NCBI RefSeq assembly: GCF_014649115.1
Contig: NZ_BMSK01000002.1
Span: 532,455 to 596,454, forward strand
From: Streptomyces eurythermus
GTDB taxonomy: Bacteria > Actinomycetota > Actinomycetes > Streptomycetales > Streptomycetaceae
Direction: 5' to 3'
Length of the DNA stretch: 64,000 bases
The notes under the pieces were generated by a model. It saw nothing but the letters and a program-made list of their open reading frames with translations, had not been told where the DNA came from and ran no database searches. The position numbers and the translations under genes are program-made. Positions 47,258-57,650 of this stretch are shown in pieces (the stretch's first letter is position 1; each line of letters opens with the position of its first letter).

Positions 47258-50200
47258 TCACGAGCCACATGCCTCACCTCCCAGCGCGACGTCGTAGGCG
47301 CCGATGCCGGTCTCGCTCAGACACCTGGCAAGGGCCGAGCGGGTCAGGTCGGCGTTGTGCGCGACATGTCCCGGGTCGAGCATGTCGGCGTGGACGCCGG
47401 AGCCGCACAACACCGTGCTGCGCGTGGCGGAGCTGCCGTCCCAGGTGCCGCGCTCGCCGGCCGCGTAGAAGGCGACCTTACGCTCGTCGGAGATCACGGT
47501 GAGGGGAGCGCGCACCATACCGAGATTGGGTGTACGGCCGCAGAAGCCGATGTAGTCCCAGGCCTGGTCGAGAGTCTCCTGGGCGAGGTGCTCCGACCCG
47601 GTGTGCTTGCGCAGGTGCTCGCGCAGTTCACGCTCGAACTCCTCCAGATGGTCGGCGTCGGCGGTGAAGCAGGCGGGGATGCGGTAGGAGTCAAGGATGA
47701 CGACGTCACCGACCTCGCGCCCGCGGTGTTCGAGTTCCTTGGCGACCTCGAAGGCCAGGTTGCCGCCGAGCGAGTAGCCGAGCAGTTCGCAGGGGCCCTG
47801 CGGCTGGAGGGCGTCGATCAGATCGGCGTAGCGGGCCACCTTGTCGTCACCGGTGACGTAGTTGAACGCGACGAGTTCGTACTCCCGCAGCTCGGCCGCG
47901 AACAGCCGGTAGACCAGTCCGTGACCGCCGGCGGGCGGGAAGCAGAAGACGACGGACCCGGCGCCGCGGTTGAAGCGCAGATAGGGCTGGGCGCCGGGGA
48001 GCCTTCCGGTGACGATGTGTTCCACCGTCCTGGCCATGCCGTGCAGCGTGGTCACCTTGAAGAGCTGGCTGACCGGGATGGCGATGTCGAACTCGTTCTG
48101 CAGGCTGTGGATCAGCTCGATCAGCTTGATGGAGCTGCCGCCGGACTCGAAGAAGTCGTGCTGGAGACCGACGTGCCCGAGGCCGAGGACGGCTCGCCAA
48201 TGCTCGGCCATCCGCGTCTCGTAGAGGGTCACGGGCGGGTCGTGCCGTTCGTCGTCGGCGGGGTACCGGGGCGCGGGCAGCGCCGCGATGTCGACCTTTC
48301 CGTTGAGGGTGAGGGGCAGCTCGGGCAGCTCGGTGAAAGCGGCGGGGATCAGATACGTCGGTAGGTGCGCGGCGAGATGGCGGCGGAGCTGCCGCCAGTC
48401 CAGCTCCGTACCGGGAGCCGCTACGCCGTACGCGCACAGCGTGCTTTCCCCGCGCTGGTCCGGCCGCAGGGTGACGACCGTCTGCGCCAGCGCGGGCCAC
48501 TGCGCGAGACGGGACTCGATCTCGCCGATCTCCACGCGATGGCCGTGCACCTTGACCTGCGAGTCGGCGCGGCCGAGGAGGTGCACTCGCCCGTCGCTGT
48601 CCCAGCAGGCGAGATCGCCGGTGCGGTAGAGACGCACAGGCCGTGTACCCGGCTCGCGGCTGAGGGTGCGGGTGACGAAGCGGTGCGCGGTCTGCTCCGG
48701 GTCCCTGACGTATCCGGTGGTGACACCCGCGCCGCCGATCCACAGCTCGCCCGGGACTCCGGGCGCCACCGGATCGCCGTGCTTGTCGAGGATGTACACC
48801 TCGGTCCCCGGGAAAGGCCGCCCGATCGGCACCATCCGGCTCGGCTCCAGGCCGTCCGTCGGCCCCTCGAAGTAGGTGCTGTCGATGGTGGCCTCCGTGA
48901 GGCCGTAGGAGTTGACCAGGCGGGTGTCCGGGCCGCACAGGGAACGGAGCCGGTCGTACTCCTCGACCTTCCAGCTGTCGGAGCCGACGATCAGCAGGCG
49001 CATGAAGTCCAGGCGGCTGCCCTCGTGCTCGCAGTGGGCGATCAGGCCCCGTACGACGGAGGGCACGAACTCCCCGCAGTCGACGCGCTCCTCCCGCATG
49101 GCGGTGTACAGCATCGCCGTGTTGAACAGCAGCTCGCGCCCGATGAGCACCAGGGTGCCGCCCGAGCACAGGGCGCGCACCAGGTCGCCGGTGAAGACGT
49201 CGAAGGACGGGCTCGCCATCTGGAGATGGACGGTGACCTCGTGGCCGAAGCGGTACTCCACCCGCCATGCCTCGTACGCCGAGGCGATGTTGCGGTGGCT
49301 GACCGACACCGCCTTCGGGTTGCCGGTGGAGCCGGAGGTGTAGATGACATAGGCGGGGGCGTCCATGTCGACGGCCGGCTCACGTGCGTCACCGGACGTC
49401 TCCACGGTGAGGTCGCCGAGGGTGAGCACCTGGCACGGCAGGCCGGCGAACCGCTCGCGTCCGGCGTCGTCGACCACCAGCACTGCGGCTCCGACGTGCG
49501 CGACCATGTACGCCATCCGGTCGGCCGGGTTGTCGGGGTCGAGCGGCAGGTAGGCGCCGCCTGCCCTGAGCACCGCCAGCAGGGTGACGACGAGCTCGGC
49601 TGACTTGTCCAGGCAGACGGCCACCACCGCTCCGTCGGCGACACCCAGCTCGCGCAGCCGCCGGGCGCGGCCGTGGCTGCGGTGCTCCAGCTCGCCGTAG
49701 GTCAGTCGTCGGCTCCCGCCGTCCTCGGTGGGAGCGGAGACGGCGATCGCTCCGGGCCGCTCGGCGGCGATCCGGCTGATGAGCCGATGGACCGGCACGT
49801 CCGGCGCGGCGGCCCGGTGCCCCGCTCCGCTCCACTGGCCCACGATGCGCTCGCGCTCCTTATGGCCGAGCATCTGCAACCGGCCGGCGGGCTGCGAGGG
49901 GGCGGCGCGGGTCAGCGCGTCGAGCAGGTTGACATAGTGGGATGCCAGCCGCCGCATCGTCGAGGCGAGGAACAGGTCGGTGTTGTACTTGAAGACGCAG
50001 TGGAAACGCCGGTCGGCTTCGTCCTCGTACACGGAGAGGGTGAGGTCGAACTGCCCTTCCTCCTCGGGCAGCTCGATGTACTCCAGGCGGTAGCCGTACT
50101 TCTCGGTGGCCACCTTGTGGGTCAGGAGGATGAACATCGCCTGGAAGACGGCGGACCGGCTCGGGTCGTGCCGCAGGCCCAGCTCCTCCACCAGAAGCAC

Positions 50201-53200
50201 AAACGGGTACTCCTGGTGGTCCAGGCCGCCGAGCACGACGTCCCGGACACGGGCGAGGAGCTCGGCAACGGTCGGTGAGCCGGCCAAGTCGAGGTGAAGC
50301 GGCAGCGGGTTGACGAAGTAGCCGTAGACCCCGGCGAACTCCTCCTGGGTGCGGCCTGTCACCGGACTGCCGACGATGATGTCGTCCTGGCCGGAATAAT
50401 GGTGGAGCATCAGGTAGTAGGCGCTGATGAGCGCCATGAAGACGGTGACGTCGTGCTCGCGGGCGAGGGCGTGGACGCGTGCGCTGAGGTCGGTGTCGAG
50501 GACGAAGAACTCTGAGGCGCCGTTGTGGGTCTGGACGGCCGGGCGGGGCTTGTCCGTCGGCAGATTCAGGACCGGCGTGTCGGCCGGCAGATGACTCTTC
50601 CAGTAGTCGAGCATCCGCCGGGCGTCGCGGCCGGCGAGGAACCGGTTCTGCCAGTTGAGGAAATCGAGGTAGCGGGCCGGGACGGGCGGCAGCTCGGGGC
50701 GCCGGCCCCGGCTCAACGCCTCGTAGACCGCGAGCAGCTCCTCGATGAAGGTGAACGTCGAGATGGCGTCGGAGATGATGTGGTGCACGGCCTTCATCAG
50801 CACCCAACGGTCACGGCCGCGTTGGAAGAGGCGCAGCCGGACCAGCGGGTCGTGCTCCAGGTCGTACGGCTCGCGGTACTCACTGACGATCAGATCGTGG
50901 ATCTCCTCCCACGGCCAGTCCTGGACGTCGAAGACTCCGACGTCCTGCCGGAACACGGCGTCCTCGGGCGGGGCGACCTTCTGGACGGGCCGGCCGTCCT
51001 GATGCGTGAAGTTGGCGCGGAGGCTGGGATGGCGTTCGATCAGGACGCGGAACGCCGCGAACATCAGGTCGGGGTCGAGCTCCACGCGTACCTCGACGGC
51101 GCCGCCGATGTTGTAGGCGAACCCGTCGGGGTTGAGCTGCTTGAGGAACCACAACGCCTTCTGGTTCTGGGTCAGGGGATGCTGCCGCTCGTCGTGGAAG
51201 AGTTCGACGACGGCCTCGTCCCCGGCGGCATCCGCGTCGGCTGAGACCAGGTCGACGAGTCCGTCGTACAGCTGGCTGACCAGGTCGCTGACAGGCGCGC
51301 TGCTGAGCAGGGCGACGACCGGCAGCGCGATGCCCAGCTCGGCCTGGACACGGGAGCGCAGCTCCATCGCCAGGAGGGAGTCGAGGCCGAGGGCGCCCAG
51401 GCCGGCGTCGGGGTCGACTTGTTCGGGCCGCACCCGCAGCACACCGGCGACGATGTGGGTGAAACGGTCGGTCAGCAGCGCCCGGCGGGTGTCGGCGTCG
51501 GCGCCGCGGAAGGAGGCGTGGAGCGTGTCGAGGCCGCTGCCGTCGCTGTCCGCAGCGGAGGACGCGCCGTCCGCCGCCGCAGCCAGGTCGGTGACCAGCA
51601 GCGGGGGCGAGGGGTACCAGGCGAGGAAGACCGGCCAGTCGACGACGGTGGCGACGAGCAACTGTGAGCGGTCCTGGCAGATGACGCGTTCGAGGACGGC
51701 CATGCCTGCTTCGGGGGACAGCGAGCTCATGCCGCGATGAGTGCGGTAGTGCTCGATCAGCCCGAGCTCCTCGATCATGCCCGTGGCCCAGGGACCCCAG
51801 TCCAGGCTGAGGGCGGGCAGGCCGCGGGCGCGGCGGTGGTGGGCGAGCGCGTCGAGGAAGGCGTTGCCCGCAGCGTAGTTGGTCTGGCCGGCGGTGGTCA
51901 GCAGCGAGGCGATCGAGGAGAAAAGGACGAAGTGGTCGAGCGGCTCGTCCGCCAGATGACGGTGCAGCAGGTACGCGCCGAGGACCTTCGGGTCGTACAC
52001 GGCGTCGAAGGCCGCCCGGTCCATCTCCGGCAGGAGGGTGTCCAGGACCTGGCCGGCGAGGTGGAACACGCCGCGGATCGGCGGTGACTCCCGCCGCCTG
52101 TAGTCGGCGAGCCATGCGGTCAGGCTCGTCTCGTCGCTGGTGTCGAGCGTGGCCAGGATCGGCAGGGCGCCCAGCTCCTCCAGCTCCTTCAGGAAGCGGA
52201 CGCGGTCGCCGGCGGCGGAGGCGGGGTCGATGGTGCGCCACTGGTCCCGGTCGGGCAGCGGGGTGCGGCTGACGATGACGAGGCGGCGGGCGCCGCGGGC
52301 GACCAGCCGGCGGCAGAGGTGCCGGCCCAGCGCGCCGAACGCGCCGGTCACCAGGTACGCGCCGTCGGCGCGCAGACGCAGCGGCAGCGGGCGGGGCAGG
52401 TCGGCGACCGGTGTGAGGCGGCTGGTGTAGCGGCGGTCGCCGCGCAGCGCGATCTCCTCCTCGCCGTCGGCGGCGGTCGCTTCCCGCAGGATGGCCTGGG
52501 CGTCCGCCCAACGGGCCGCGCCGTCGTCGCCGGAGGCGGGGTCGAGGTCGATGAGCCTGCCGCGGTGGGCGGTCAGCTCCTGCTGCCCCAGTACGCGCCC
52601 GATGCCCCAGGCCGGTGCGGACAGCGGTTCGACCGGATCGCCGGGGGTGGCGGCCTGGCTGCCGCGGGTGACGATGTGCAGCCTGCTGCCCGGATGGTGG
52701 ACCGGCAGTGTCCGGGCGAGCGCGACCAGTGCGTAGCCGCCGAGGCCGGCGTGCTCGCGGAGGCCGGCTGCGGTCCGGACCGCGTCGATGGGCGGGAGGT
52801 CGAGACTCCACAAATGGGCTACGTGGTCGTAGGGCCCTTGCCCGGCCGCGCTCAGCTCGGCGAAGAGACGTTCCAGGTCGGCGGTGGAGCCCGGTGCGAC
52901 CGTCGACTCGCGCTGGTCCGGCGACATGCCGTAGCCCGGGCCTGGCCGCACCAGATGGCACCGCCCGCCCAGGGCGGTGATCTGCGTGGCAAGCTCATCG
53001 GCGACGCCCTGCGCGTCGGCGAGGACGAGCCAGTCCCGGGCGGGAGTTTCGGTCGTACTCGCCGTCCCGGACTCGTGCGGGGTCTCGACCCAGGAGATGT
53101 CGGCGAGCCAGGAATCGATGGTGGTCAGGCCGACGGCTGCGGATGCCTTCTCGACGTCGGCGGCGCGGAACCCGGTGATACCGCCGAGTGGAGTGCCGTC

Positions 53201-56200
53201 GTCGGCGTAGACGGCGATGTCCCCGACGAGTTCGCCGTCGGCGCGGCTGGTGAGGGTGGCGTGCGCCCACAGCGGCTGGTCCCCGACGGCGTCGAGGCGT
53301 ACCTCGTCGATCGAGAGCGGCAGCCGGATGCCGGTGCCGGGCGCGGCATCCTGGCCCTGGACCAGGATTTGCGGCGTCAGCAGCGTCTGGAAGCAGGCGT
53401 CGAGCAGCACAGGGTGCAGATGGTGGCGGGCGGCGTCGTCGCCGATCGACACGGGCGGTCGGATGCGGGCGAGCGCCTCGTCGGAGCCGATCCATACCTC
53501 TTCGATCCCTTGGAACGCCGGTCCGTAGTGGTAACCGAGCGCGGCGAGTGCTGCGTAGCATTCGGCACCGTCCATCCGACGAGCGCCGCCCCCACGGATC
53601 GCGTCGGTGTCGAGCCGGGGTGCGCTCCTACGGAGTCCGCGCTGCGCGGAGCGCAGGGCACCACGGGCGTGCACGCTCCGCTCACCCGTATCTTCCCGCG
53701 GAACGCCTGCGATGGTGAACGCGGCGTCTTCGGTGCAGACGGACAGCTGCACCGTCGCAGTCTCGCCGACAGGGCTCTCGGGGCCGGTCGGCAGGAACAG
53801 CGCCTTGCGCAGGTCGATGTCGGCGAGGACGGCGTCGCCGCCGGTCAGTACCCGGGCGGCCTGCGTCGCCATCTCCACGTAGCCGGCCGCCGGGAAGACC
53901 GTGCTGCCCTGGATCCGGTGGTCCCGCAGATACGGCAGGGACTCCACATCGAGCCTGGCTTCCCAGACCGGTTCGGCGGTATCGAGGCGGCGCCCGAGCA
54001 GGGGGTGGTCCAGGCGGCCGAGACGGACCTGCTCGACCGGCTTGGGCTCCGTCCAGTACCGGTCTCGCTTCCACGGATAGCGGGGCAGCGGCACCGGCCG
54101 GCCTGTGGGATGGAGGACGTCCCAGGCGATGTCGACGCCGAGGCTGTGCAGCGCCGCGAGAGAGAGGGTGAAGCGCTCGCTCTCGTCCTCCTGGCGGCGG
54201 ATCGACGGCAGGACCCGCACTTCGCCGCCCCGGGCGCCGGCACATTCGTTGATCGAATGGCCCAGGACCGGGTGCGGGCCGATTTCGAGGAAGACCCGGT
54301 GGCCGTCATCGGCGAGACGGTCGATGGCGTCACTGAACCGGACGCTGTCACGGACGTTGTGCCACCAGTAGCCGGCGTCCAGCTCGGGACCCTCGGCGCG
54401 TCGGCCGGCCGCCTCCTCGCCCGCGGTCGTGTAGAGCGGGACGCACGCCGGCCGCGGCTCGATGCCGGCGAGCGAGGAGAGCAGTTCGTCTCTGATGGGG
54501 TCCATGTACGGCGAGTGGTACGGCACCCGCACGGTCAGGAACTTGGCGAAGATCTCCTCGGACCGCAGCTCGTCGGCGAGCTCGGTGAGGGCCTGCTCGT
54601 CTCCGGCGAGGGTGAGAGCGCCCGGACTGTTGACGGCGGCCACCGACAGGCGGCCGGCGTAGGGCTGCAGACGCCGCAGGGCATCTGTCTCGGACAGGCT
54701 CACCGCCAGCATGGAACCGGTGCCCACCAACCGCTGCTGGAGACGGCTGCGGTGGACGACGATCCTGGCCGCGTCACGCAGGGTATAGACACCGGCCTCG
54801 TAGAAGGCGGCGACCTCACCGGTGCTGTGCCCGACGATGGCGTCCGGTCGCACGCCATGGCTGCGCCACAGTGCCGCGAGGCCCACCTGCACGGCGAAGT
54901 TGGCGGGCTGGGCCAGCCAGGTCTCGCTCATCTTGGAGTGGGCCTCGTCGGCGGCCAGTTCCTTCACCAGCGACCAGCCGGTGAGCTCACGGATTTCGCG
55001 GTCGCACGCCTCGACCGCCTCCCGGTAGACCGGTTCGGTGTCGAACAGCTGCCGTCCCATGCCCCACCACTGGGGCCCCATGCCGGTGAAGACCCAGACC
55101 AGCCGCCGGTCCCGCTCCTCGCGCTGCTGGTCCAGGAGCACGCGGGGGTGGGCTTCGCCCCTCAGATGGGCGCCGAGGGCCTCGTCCAGCGAGGCGGGCG
55201 AGTCGTAGACGACGGACAGCCGCGACTCCAGATGCTGGCGGCGCCGGGCCAGGGTGTAGGCGAGGTCGGGCAGCGGCGCTGGGGGACCGTGGACGCCGGA
55301 GAGCTCCTGCCGGATGTTCTCGGCGACGTCGAAGAGAAGCTCAGGATCCCGTGCGGTCAACGGCAGAACGGAATAGCCGGAGGGCGACGGGAGTGGCTGC
55401 GGTGCGTCGGTCGCCTCAGGCGCGGGGGCTGCTTCGAGCAGCACGTGCGCGTTGGTGCCGCCGAAGCCGAAAGAGTTGACGCCCGCGCGCGCCGGACCGT
55501 CGTGGCAGGGCCAGGGGACCGTGCGCGTAGGGATCTCGTAGGGCAGCGACGCGAGGTCGATCGCGGGGTTGATCTCGTCGAGGTTGATGTGCGGCGCGAT
55601 GGTGCGGTGCTTCAGGCTGAGTACGGTTTTGACCAGCCCGGCGATACCGGCGGCCGATTCGGAGTGGCCGATGTTCGTCTTGACCGACCCGACGTAGCAA
55701 GGAGCGCCGGGTGGGCGCCCGATCGACAGCGCGTGGCCGAGCGCGCCCGCCTCGATCGGGTCGCCGACGGGTGTGGAGGTGCCGTGCGCCTCGACGTACT
55801 GGAGGCTGCCGGGGGTGATGCCGGCCTCGGCGCAGGTCCGCTCGATGAGGGTGATCTGGGCGTCGGCGTTCGGGACGGTGATGCCGTTGGTACGGCCGTC
55901 CTGGTTGACGCCGCTGCCGATGATGACCGCGTGGACGGGGTCGCCGTCGCGCAGGGCGTCGTCCAGACGCTTGAGAGCGACCAGGCCGACGCCTTCCGCT
56001 CGGACGTAGCCGTTGGCCGAGGCGTCGAAGGTGCGGGACCGGCCGTCGGGGGAGAGGAAGCCGCCCTTGGTCTCGGCGATGGTGTATTGCGGGGCACTGT
56101 GCAGCAGCGCCCCACCGGCGAGGGCCAGTTCGCTCTCACCGCGGCTCAGGCTCTGGCAGGCCAGGTGCACGGCCACCAGGGAAGAACTGCATGCGGTGTC

Positions 56201-56737
56201 GATGGAGACACTGGGGCCGCGGAAGTCGAAGCAGTACGAGATGCGGTTCGACACCATCGTCATCATCGTGCCGGTCGCGGTGTGGGCGGCCAGGGTCTCG
56301 AAGCTGAGATCGGCGAACTGCAGGATCTTGTAGTCGAGCGTGAACGCGCCGACGAAGACGCCTACGTTCCGGCCCGCCAACTCCGCGGGCTTCTGCCCGC
56401 CGTCCTCCAAAGCCTCCCAGGCGACCTCCAGCAGCTTGCGCTGCTGCGGATCCATATGGGCGGCCTCACGCGGGCTGATACCGAAGAAGGCCGGGTCGAA
56501 CTCGTCGAATCCGTCGATGTATCCGCCGCGGCCGCCGACCAGTCGCCCAGGTTTCGACTTGTCCCGGCTGGCGAGTGTGGCGATGTCGTACCGATCGGAG
56601 GGTGTCGGGGTGAGGCAGTCCTTACCGTCGACCAGGTTCCGCCAGAAGGTCCGATAGTCGGATGCTCCGCCGGGCAGCCGACAGCCGATTCCGACGATGG
56701 CGATCTTTTCTCGCTGTGCGTGGTGTAATTCCGACAT
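47258..56737 (-). CDS. ikaA: Iterative type I PKS-NRPS for a polycyclic tetramate macrolactam (KS-AT-DH-KR-ACP-C-A-PCP-TE)
   Basis: 3159 residues, ATG with AAGGA upstream. Domains: KS (about 10-440; Cys in DTACSSSL near 183), AT (about 545-850; GHSTGE near 637, PYHSPYMDP), DH (about 905-1180; HxxxGxxxxP near 937, LLDACFQ), KR (about 1460-1640; VTGAFGALG, NYAAGNAF), ACP (GLDSLLAME near 1785), C (about 1840-2270; HHIISDA near 1985), A (about 2330-2780; YTSGSTGNPKA near 2470), PCP (GGSSIKLIE near 2865), TE (GYSLGG near 2985). No ER or methyltransferase. This exact order is that of IkaA/FtdB/CftB enzymes, which build two polyene chains, acylate both amino groups of ornithine and release a tetramate. 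Specificity residues read by eye D-V-G-E-I-G-S-I-D, the ornithine pattern. Operon continues with the FAD gene one base away. Confidence 0.95.
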   Translation of the reverse strand: MSELHHAQREKIAIVGIGCRLPGGASDYRTFWRNLVDGKDCLTPTPSDRYDIATLASRDKSKPGRLVGGRGGYIDGFDEFDPAFFGISPREAAHMDPQQRKLLEVAWEALEDGGQKPAELAGRNVGVFVGAFTLDYKILQFADLSFETLAAHTATGTMMTMVSNRISYCFDFRGPSVSIDTACSSSLVAVHLACQSLSRGESELALAGGALLHSAPQYTIAETKGGFLSPDGRSRTFDASANGYVRAEGVGLVALKRLDDALRDGDPVHAVIIGSGVNQDGRTNGITVPNADAQITLIERTCAEAGITPGSLQYVEAHGTSTPVGDPIEAGALGHALSIGRPPGAPCYVGSVKTNIGHSESAAGIAGLVKTVLSLKHRTIAPHINLDEINPAIDLASLPYEIPTRTVPWPCHDGPARAGVNSFGFGGTNAHVLLEAAPAPEATDAPQPLPSPSGYSVLPLTARDPELLFDVAENIRQELSGVHGPPAPLPDLAYTLARRRQHLESRLSVVYDSPASLDEALGAHLRGEAHPRVLLDQQREERDRRLVWVFTGMGPQWWGMGRQLFDTEPVYREAVEACDREIRELTGWSLVKELAADEAHSKMSETWLAQPANFAVQVGLAALWRSHGVRPDAIVGHSTGEVAAFYEAGVYTLRDAARIVVHRSRLQQRLVGTGSMLAVSLSETDALRRLQPYAGRLSVAAVNSPGALTLAGDEQALTELADELRSEEIFAKFLTVRVPYHSPYMDPIRDELLSSLAGIEPRPACVPLYTTAGEEAAGRRAEGPELDAGYWWHNVRDSVRFSDAIDRLADDGHRVFLEIGPHPVLGHSINECAGARGGEVRVLPSIRRQEDESERFTLSLAALHSLGVDIAWDVLHPTGRPVPLPRYPWKRDRYWTEPKPVEQVRLGRLDHPLLGRRLDTAEPVWEARLDVESLPYLRDHRIQGSTVFPAAGYVEMATQAARVLTGGDAVLADIDLRKALFLPTGPESPVGETATVQLSVCTEDAAFTIAGVPREDTGERSVHARGALRSAQRGLRRSAPRLDTDAIRGGGARRMDGAECYAALAALGYHYGPAFQGIEEVWIGSDEALARIRPPVSIGDDAARHHLHPVLLDACFQTLLTPQILVQGQDAAPGTGIRLPLSIDEVRLDAVGDQPLWAHATLTSRADGELVGDIAVYADDGTPLGGITGFRAADVEKASAAVGLTTIDSWLADISWVETPHESGTASTTETPARDWLVLADAQGVADELATQITALGGRCHLVRPGPGYGMSPDQRESTVAPGSTADLERLFAELSAAGQGPYDHVAHLWSLDLPPIDAVRTAAGLREHAGLGGYALVALARTLPVHHPGSRLHIVTRGSQAATPGDPVEPLSAPAWGIGRVLGQQELTAHRGRLIDLDPASGDDGAARWADAQAILREATAADGEEEIALRGDRRYTSRLTPVADLPRPLPLRLRADGAYLVTGAFGALGRHLCRRLVARGARRLVIVSRTPLPDRDQWRTIDPASAAGDRVRFLKELEELGALPILATLDTSDETSLTAWLADYRRRESPPIRGVFHLAGQVLDTLLPEMDRAAFDAVYDPKVLGAYLLHRHLADEPLDHFVLFSSIASLLTTAGQTNYAAGNAFLDALAHHRRARGLPALSLDWGPWATGMIEELGLIEHYRTHRGMSSLSPEAGMAVLERVICQDRSQLLVATVVDWPVFLAWYPSPPLLVTDLAAAADGASSAADSDGSGLDTLHASFRGADADTRRALLTDRFTHIVAGVLRVRPEQVDPDAGLGALGLDSLLAMELRSRVQAELGIALPVVALLSSAPVSDLVSQLYDGLVDLVSADADAAGDEAVVELFHDERQHPLTQNQKALWFLKQLNPDGFAYNIGGAVEVRVELDPDLMFAAFRVLIERHPSLRANFTHQDGRPVQKVAPPEDAVFRQDVGVFDVQDWPWEEIHDLIVSEYREPYDLEHDPLVRLRLFQRGRDRWVLMKAVHHIISDAISTFTFIEELLAVYEALSRGRRPELPPVPARYLDFLNWQNRFLAGRDARRMLDYWKSHLPADTPVLNLPTDKPRPAVQTHNGASEFFVLDTDLSARVHALAREHDVTVFMALISAYYLMLHHYSGQDDIIVGSPVTGRTQEEFAGVYGYFVNPLPLHLDLAGSPTVAELLARVRDVVLGGLDHQEYPFVLLVEELGLRHDPSRSAVFQAMFILLTHKVATEKYGYRLEYIELPEEEGQFDLTLSVYEDEADRRFHCVFKYNTDLFLASTMRRLASHYVNLLDALTRAAPSQPAGRLQMLGHKERERIVGQWSGAGHRAAAPDVPVHRLISRIAAERPGAIAVSAPTEDGGSRRLTYGELEHRSHGRARRLRELGVADGAVVAVCLDKSAELVVTLLAVLRAGGAYLPLDPDNPADRMAYMVAHVGAAVLVVDDAGRERFAGLPCQVLTLGDLTVETSGDAREPAVDMDAPAYVIYTSGSTGNPKAVSVSHRNIASAYEAWRVEYRFGHEVTVHLQMASPSFDVFTGDLVRALCSGGTLVLIGRELLFNTAMLYTAMREERVDCGEFVPSVVRGLIAHCEHEGSRLDFMRLLIVGSDSWKVEEYDRLRSLCGPDTRLVNSYGLTEATIDSTYFEGPTDGLEPSRMVPIGRPFPGTEVYILDKHGDPVAPGVPGELWIGGAGVTTGYVRDPEQTAHRFVTRTLSREPGTRPVRLYRTGDLACWDSDGRVHLLGRADSQVKVHGHRVEIGEIESRLAQWPALAQTVVTLRPDQRGESTLCAYGVAAPGTELDWRQLRRHLAAHLPTYLIPAAFTELPELPLTLNGKVDIAALPAPRYPADDERHDPPVTLYETRMAEHWRAVLGLGHVGLQHDFFESGGSSIKLIELIHSLQNEFDIAIPVSQLFKVTTLHGMARTVEHIVTGRLPGAQPYLRFNRGAGSVVFCFPPAGGHGLVYRLFAAELREYELVAFNYVTGDDKVARYADLIDALQPQGPCELLGYSLGGNLAFEVAKELEHRGREVGDVVILDSYRIPACFTADADHLEEFERELREHLRKHTGSEHLAQETLDQAWDYIGFCGRTPNLGMVRAPLTVISDERKVAFYAAGERGTWDGSSATRSTVLCGSGVHADMLDPGHVAHNADLTRSALARCLSETGIGAYDVALGGEACGS

Positions 56738-56777
56738 GGCTGAATCCTTGCAATACCGGAGTGGCGGATTTTCGTCG

Positions 56778-57650
56778 TCAGGTGGGCTGTCGGCCGGGTA
56801 CCGCTCGGCGACGCACGATCTGGACATGGCTGGAGACGATGGCCTCGGTTCTTGGAAAGGATGCCGGATCGTGCAGACCGACCTGTTCCGGTTTCCGGCC
56901 GTCATACCAGGTGTAGCTGCCGAATATCCGGTCCCACACTGCCAGATCCGAGCCGTAGTGACCGGCTTCGGAGAGATCGATGCTGTGATGCAGACGGTGT
57001 TGCTCGGGGCTCGCGAGGATCTGGTTGAGCGCACCGATACGCACATCGATATTGGCGTGGATGAAGTAACCCTGGGTGATGACGAAGAGGCCCACCACGA
57101 ACACCGCGTCATGGGAGAATCCGACCCATGCCAGAGAAAGCTGTACGGCGCTCTGTGCCAAGGTGATGTCGAGAATGTGGTTGACGCCGTTGCTGGCGAC
57201 GTTGACCTTGTCCGGGACGTGATGGATCCCGTGCAGCCGCCACAGCCACGGGTTGACGTGGCTCAGTCGGTGCCCCAGATAGCTGGCCAGGGAACCGACG
57301 GCCAGTGCCAGCGGAATGTCGGCCCACAGTGAAAGTTCCGGTCTCGCCGGAGAGATGACACGGACGCAGAGCGACACGAGGAGCTGCGCGGCGATGCTGC
57401 CGGCGACGGTCAGCAGGAAATACGCGCCGTACCAACCCCATTCGCCGCGGCTCGGATGCCATTCGCGATCGTAGGGGATGAGCCGCTCCAGTGCCGCGAG
57501 ATAGCAAATGACGGCTACTTGGAAAAGAGCGGTGACCGGACCCGGATCGAGATGGAAATAAAGCGCCGTCAAGGCCACGGCGGTCATTGTCAGAAAGAGT
57601 GCCGGATAGGCGATTTGACACGCGACGCGGCGGACGCTGTTCCCGTTCAG
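56778..57650 (-). CDS. Sterol-desaturase-type hydroxylase of the PTM cluster (FtdA-like)
   Basis: 290 residues if it starts at a CTG (57650) preceded by GGAGGT at five bases; 269 if it starts at the first ATG (57587), which has no ribosome binding site. Reading from CTG adds LNGNSVRRVACQIAYPALFL and completes a first membrane helix. Several membrane spans and three His clusters are visible: YLGHRLSHVNPWLWRLH, HGIHHVPD and EQHRLHHSID, the di-iron site of the fatty acid hydroxylase superfamily. In PTM clusters the homologue hydroxylates the ornithine-derived carbon. It precedes the PKS-NRPS by 40 bases and is the first gene of the operon. Confidence 0.85.
   Translation of the reverse strand: MNGNSVRRVACQIAYPALFLTMTAVALTALYFHLDPGPVTALFQVAVICYLAALERLIPYDREWHPSRGEWGWYGAYFLLTVAGSIAAQLLVSLCVRVISPARPELSLWADIPLALAVGSLASYLGHRLSHVNPWLWRLHGIHHVPDKVNVASNGVNHILDITLAQSAVQLSLAWVGFSHDAVFVVGLFVITQGYFIHANIDVRIGALNQILASPEQHRLHHSIDLSEAGHYGSDLAVWDRIFGSYTWYDGRKPEQVGLHDPASFPRTEAIVSSHVQIVRRRAVPGRQPT

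Noticed and set aside
52319..56728. Very long open frame (about 1470 codons) on the plus strand across the PTM synthase
   Set aside because: It is antisense to a megasynthase with unmistakable domains on the minus strand; its translation is Gly/Arg/Val-rich and has no motifs. It is a by-product of high GC third positions.
43260..57650. PKS-NRPS as a modular NRPS/PKS siderophore or lipopeptide synthase
   Set aside because: A single PKS module with DH and KR but no ER, one ornithine-coded NRPS module and terminal TE, followed by FAD and MDR cyclase genes, is specific to tetramate macrolactams.
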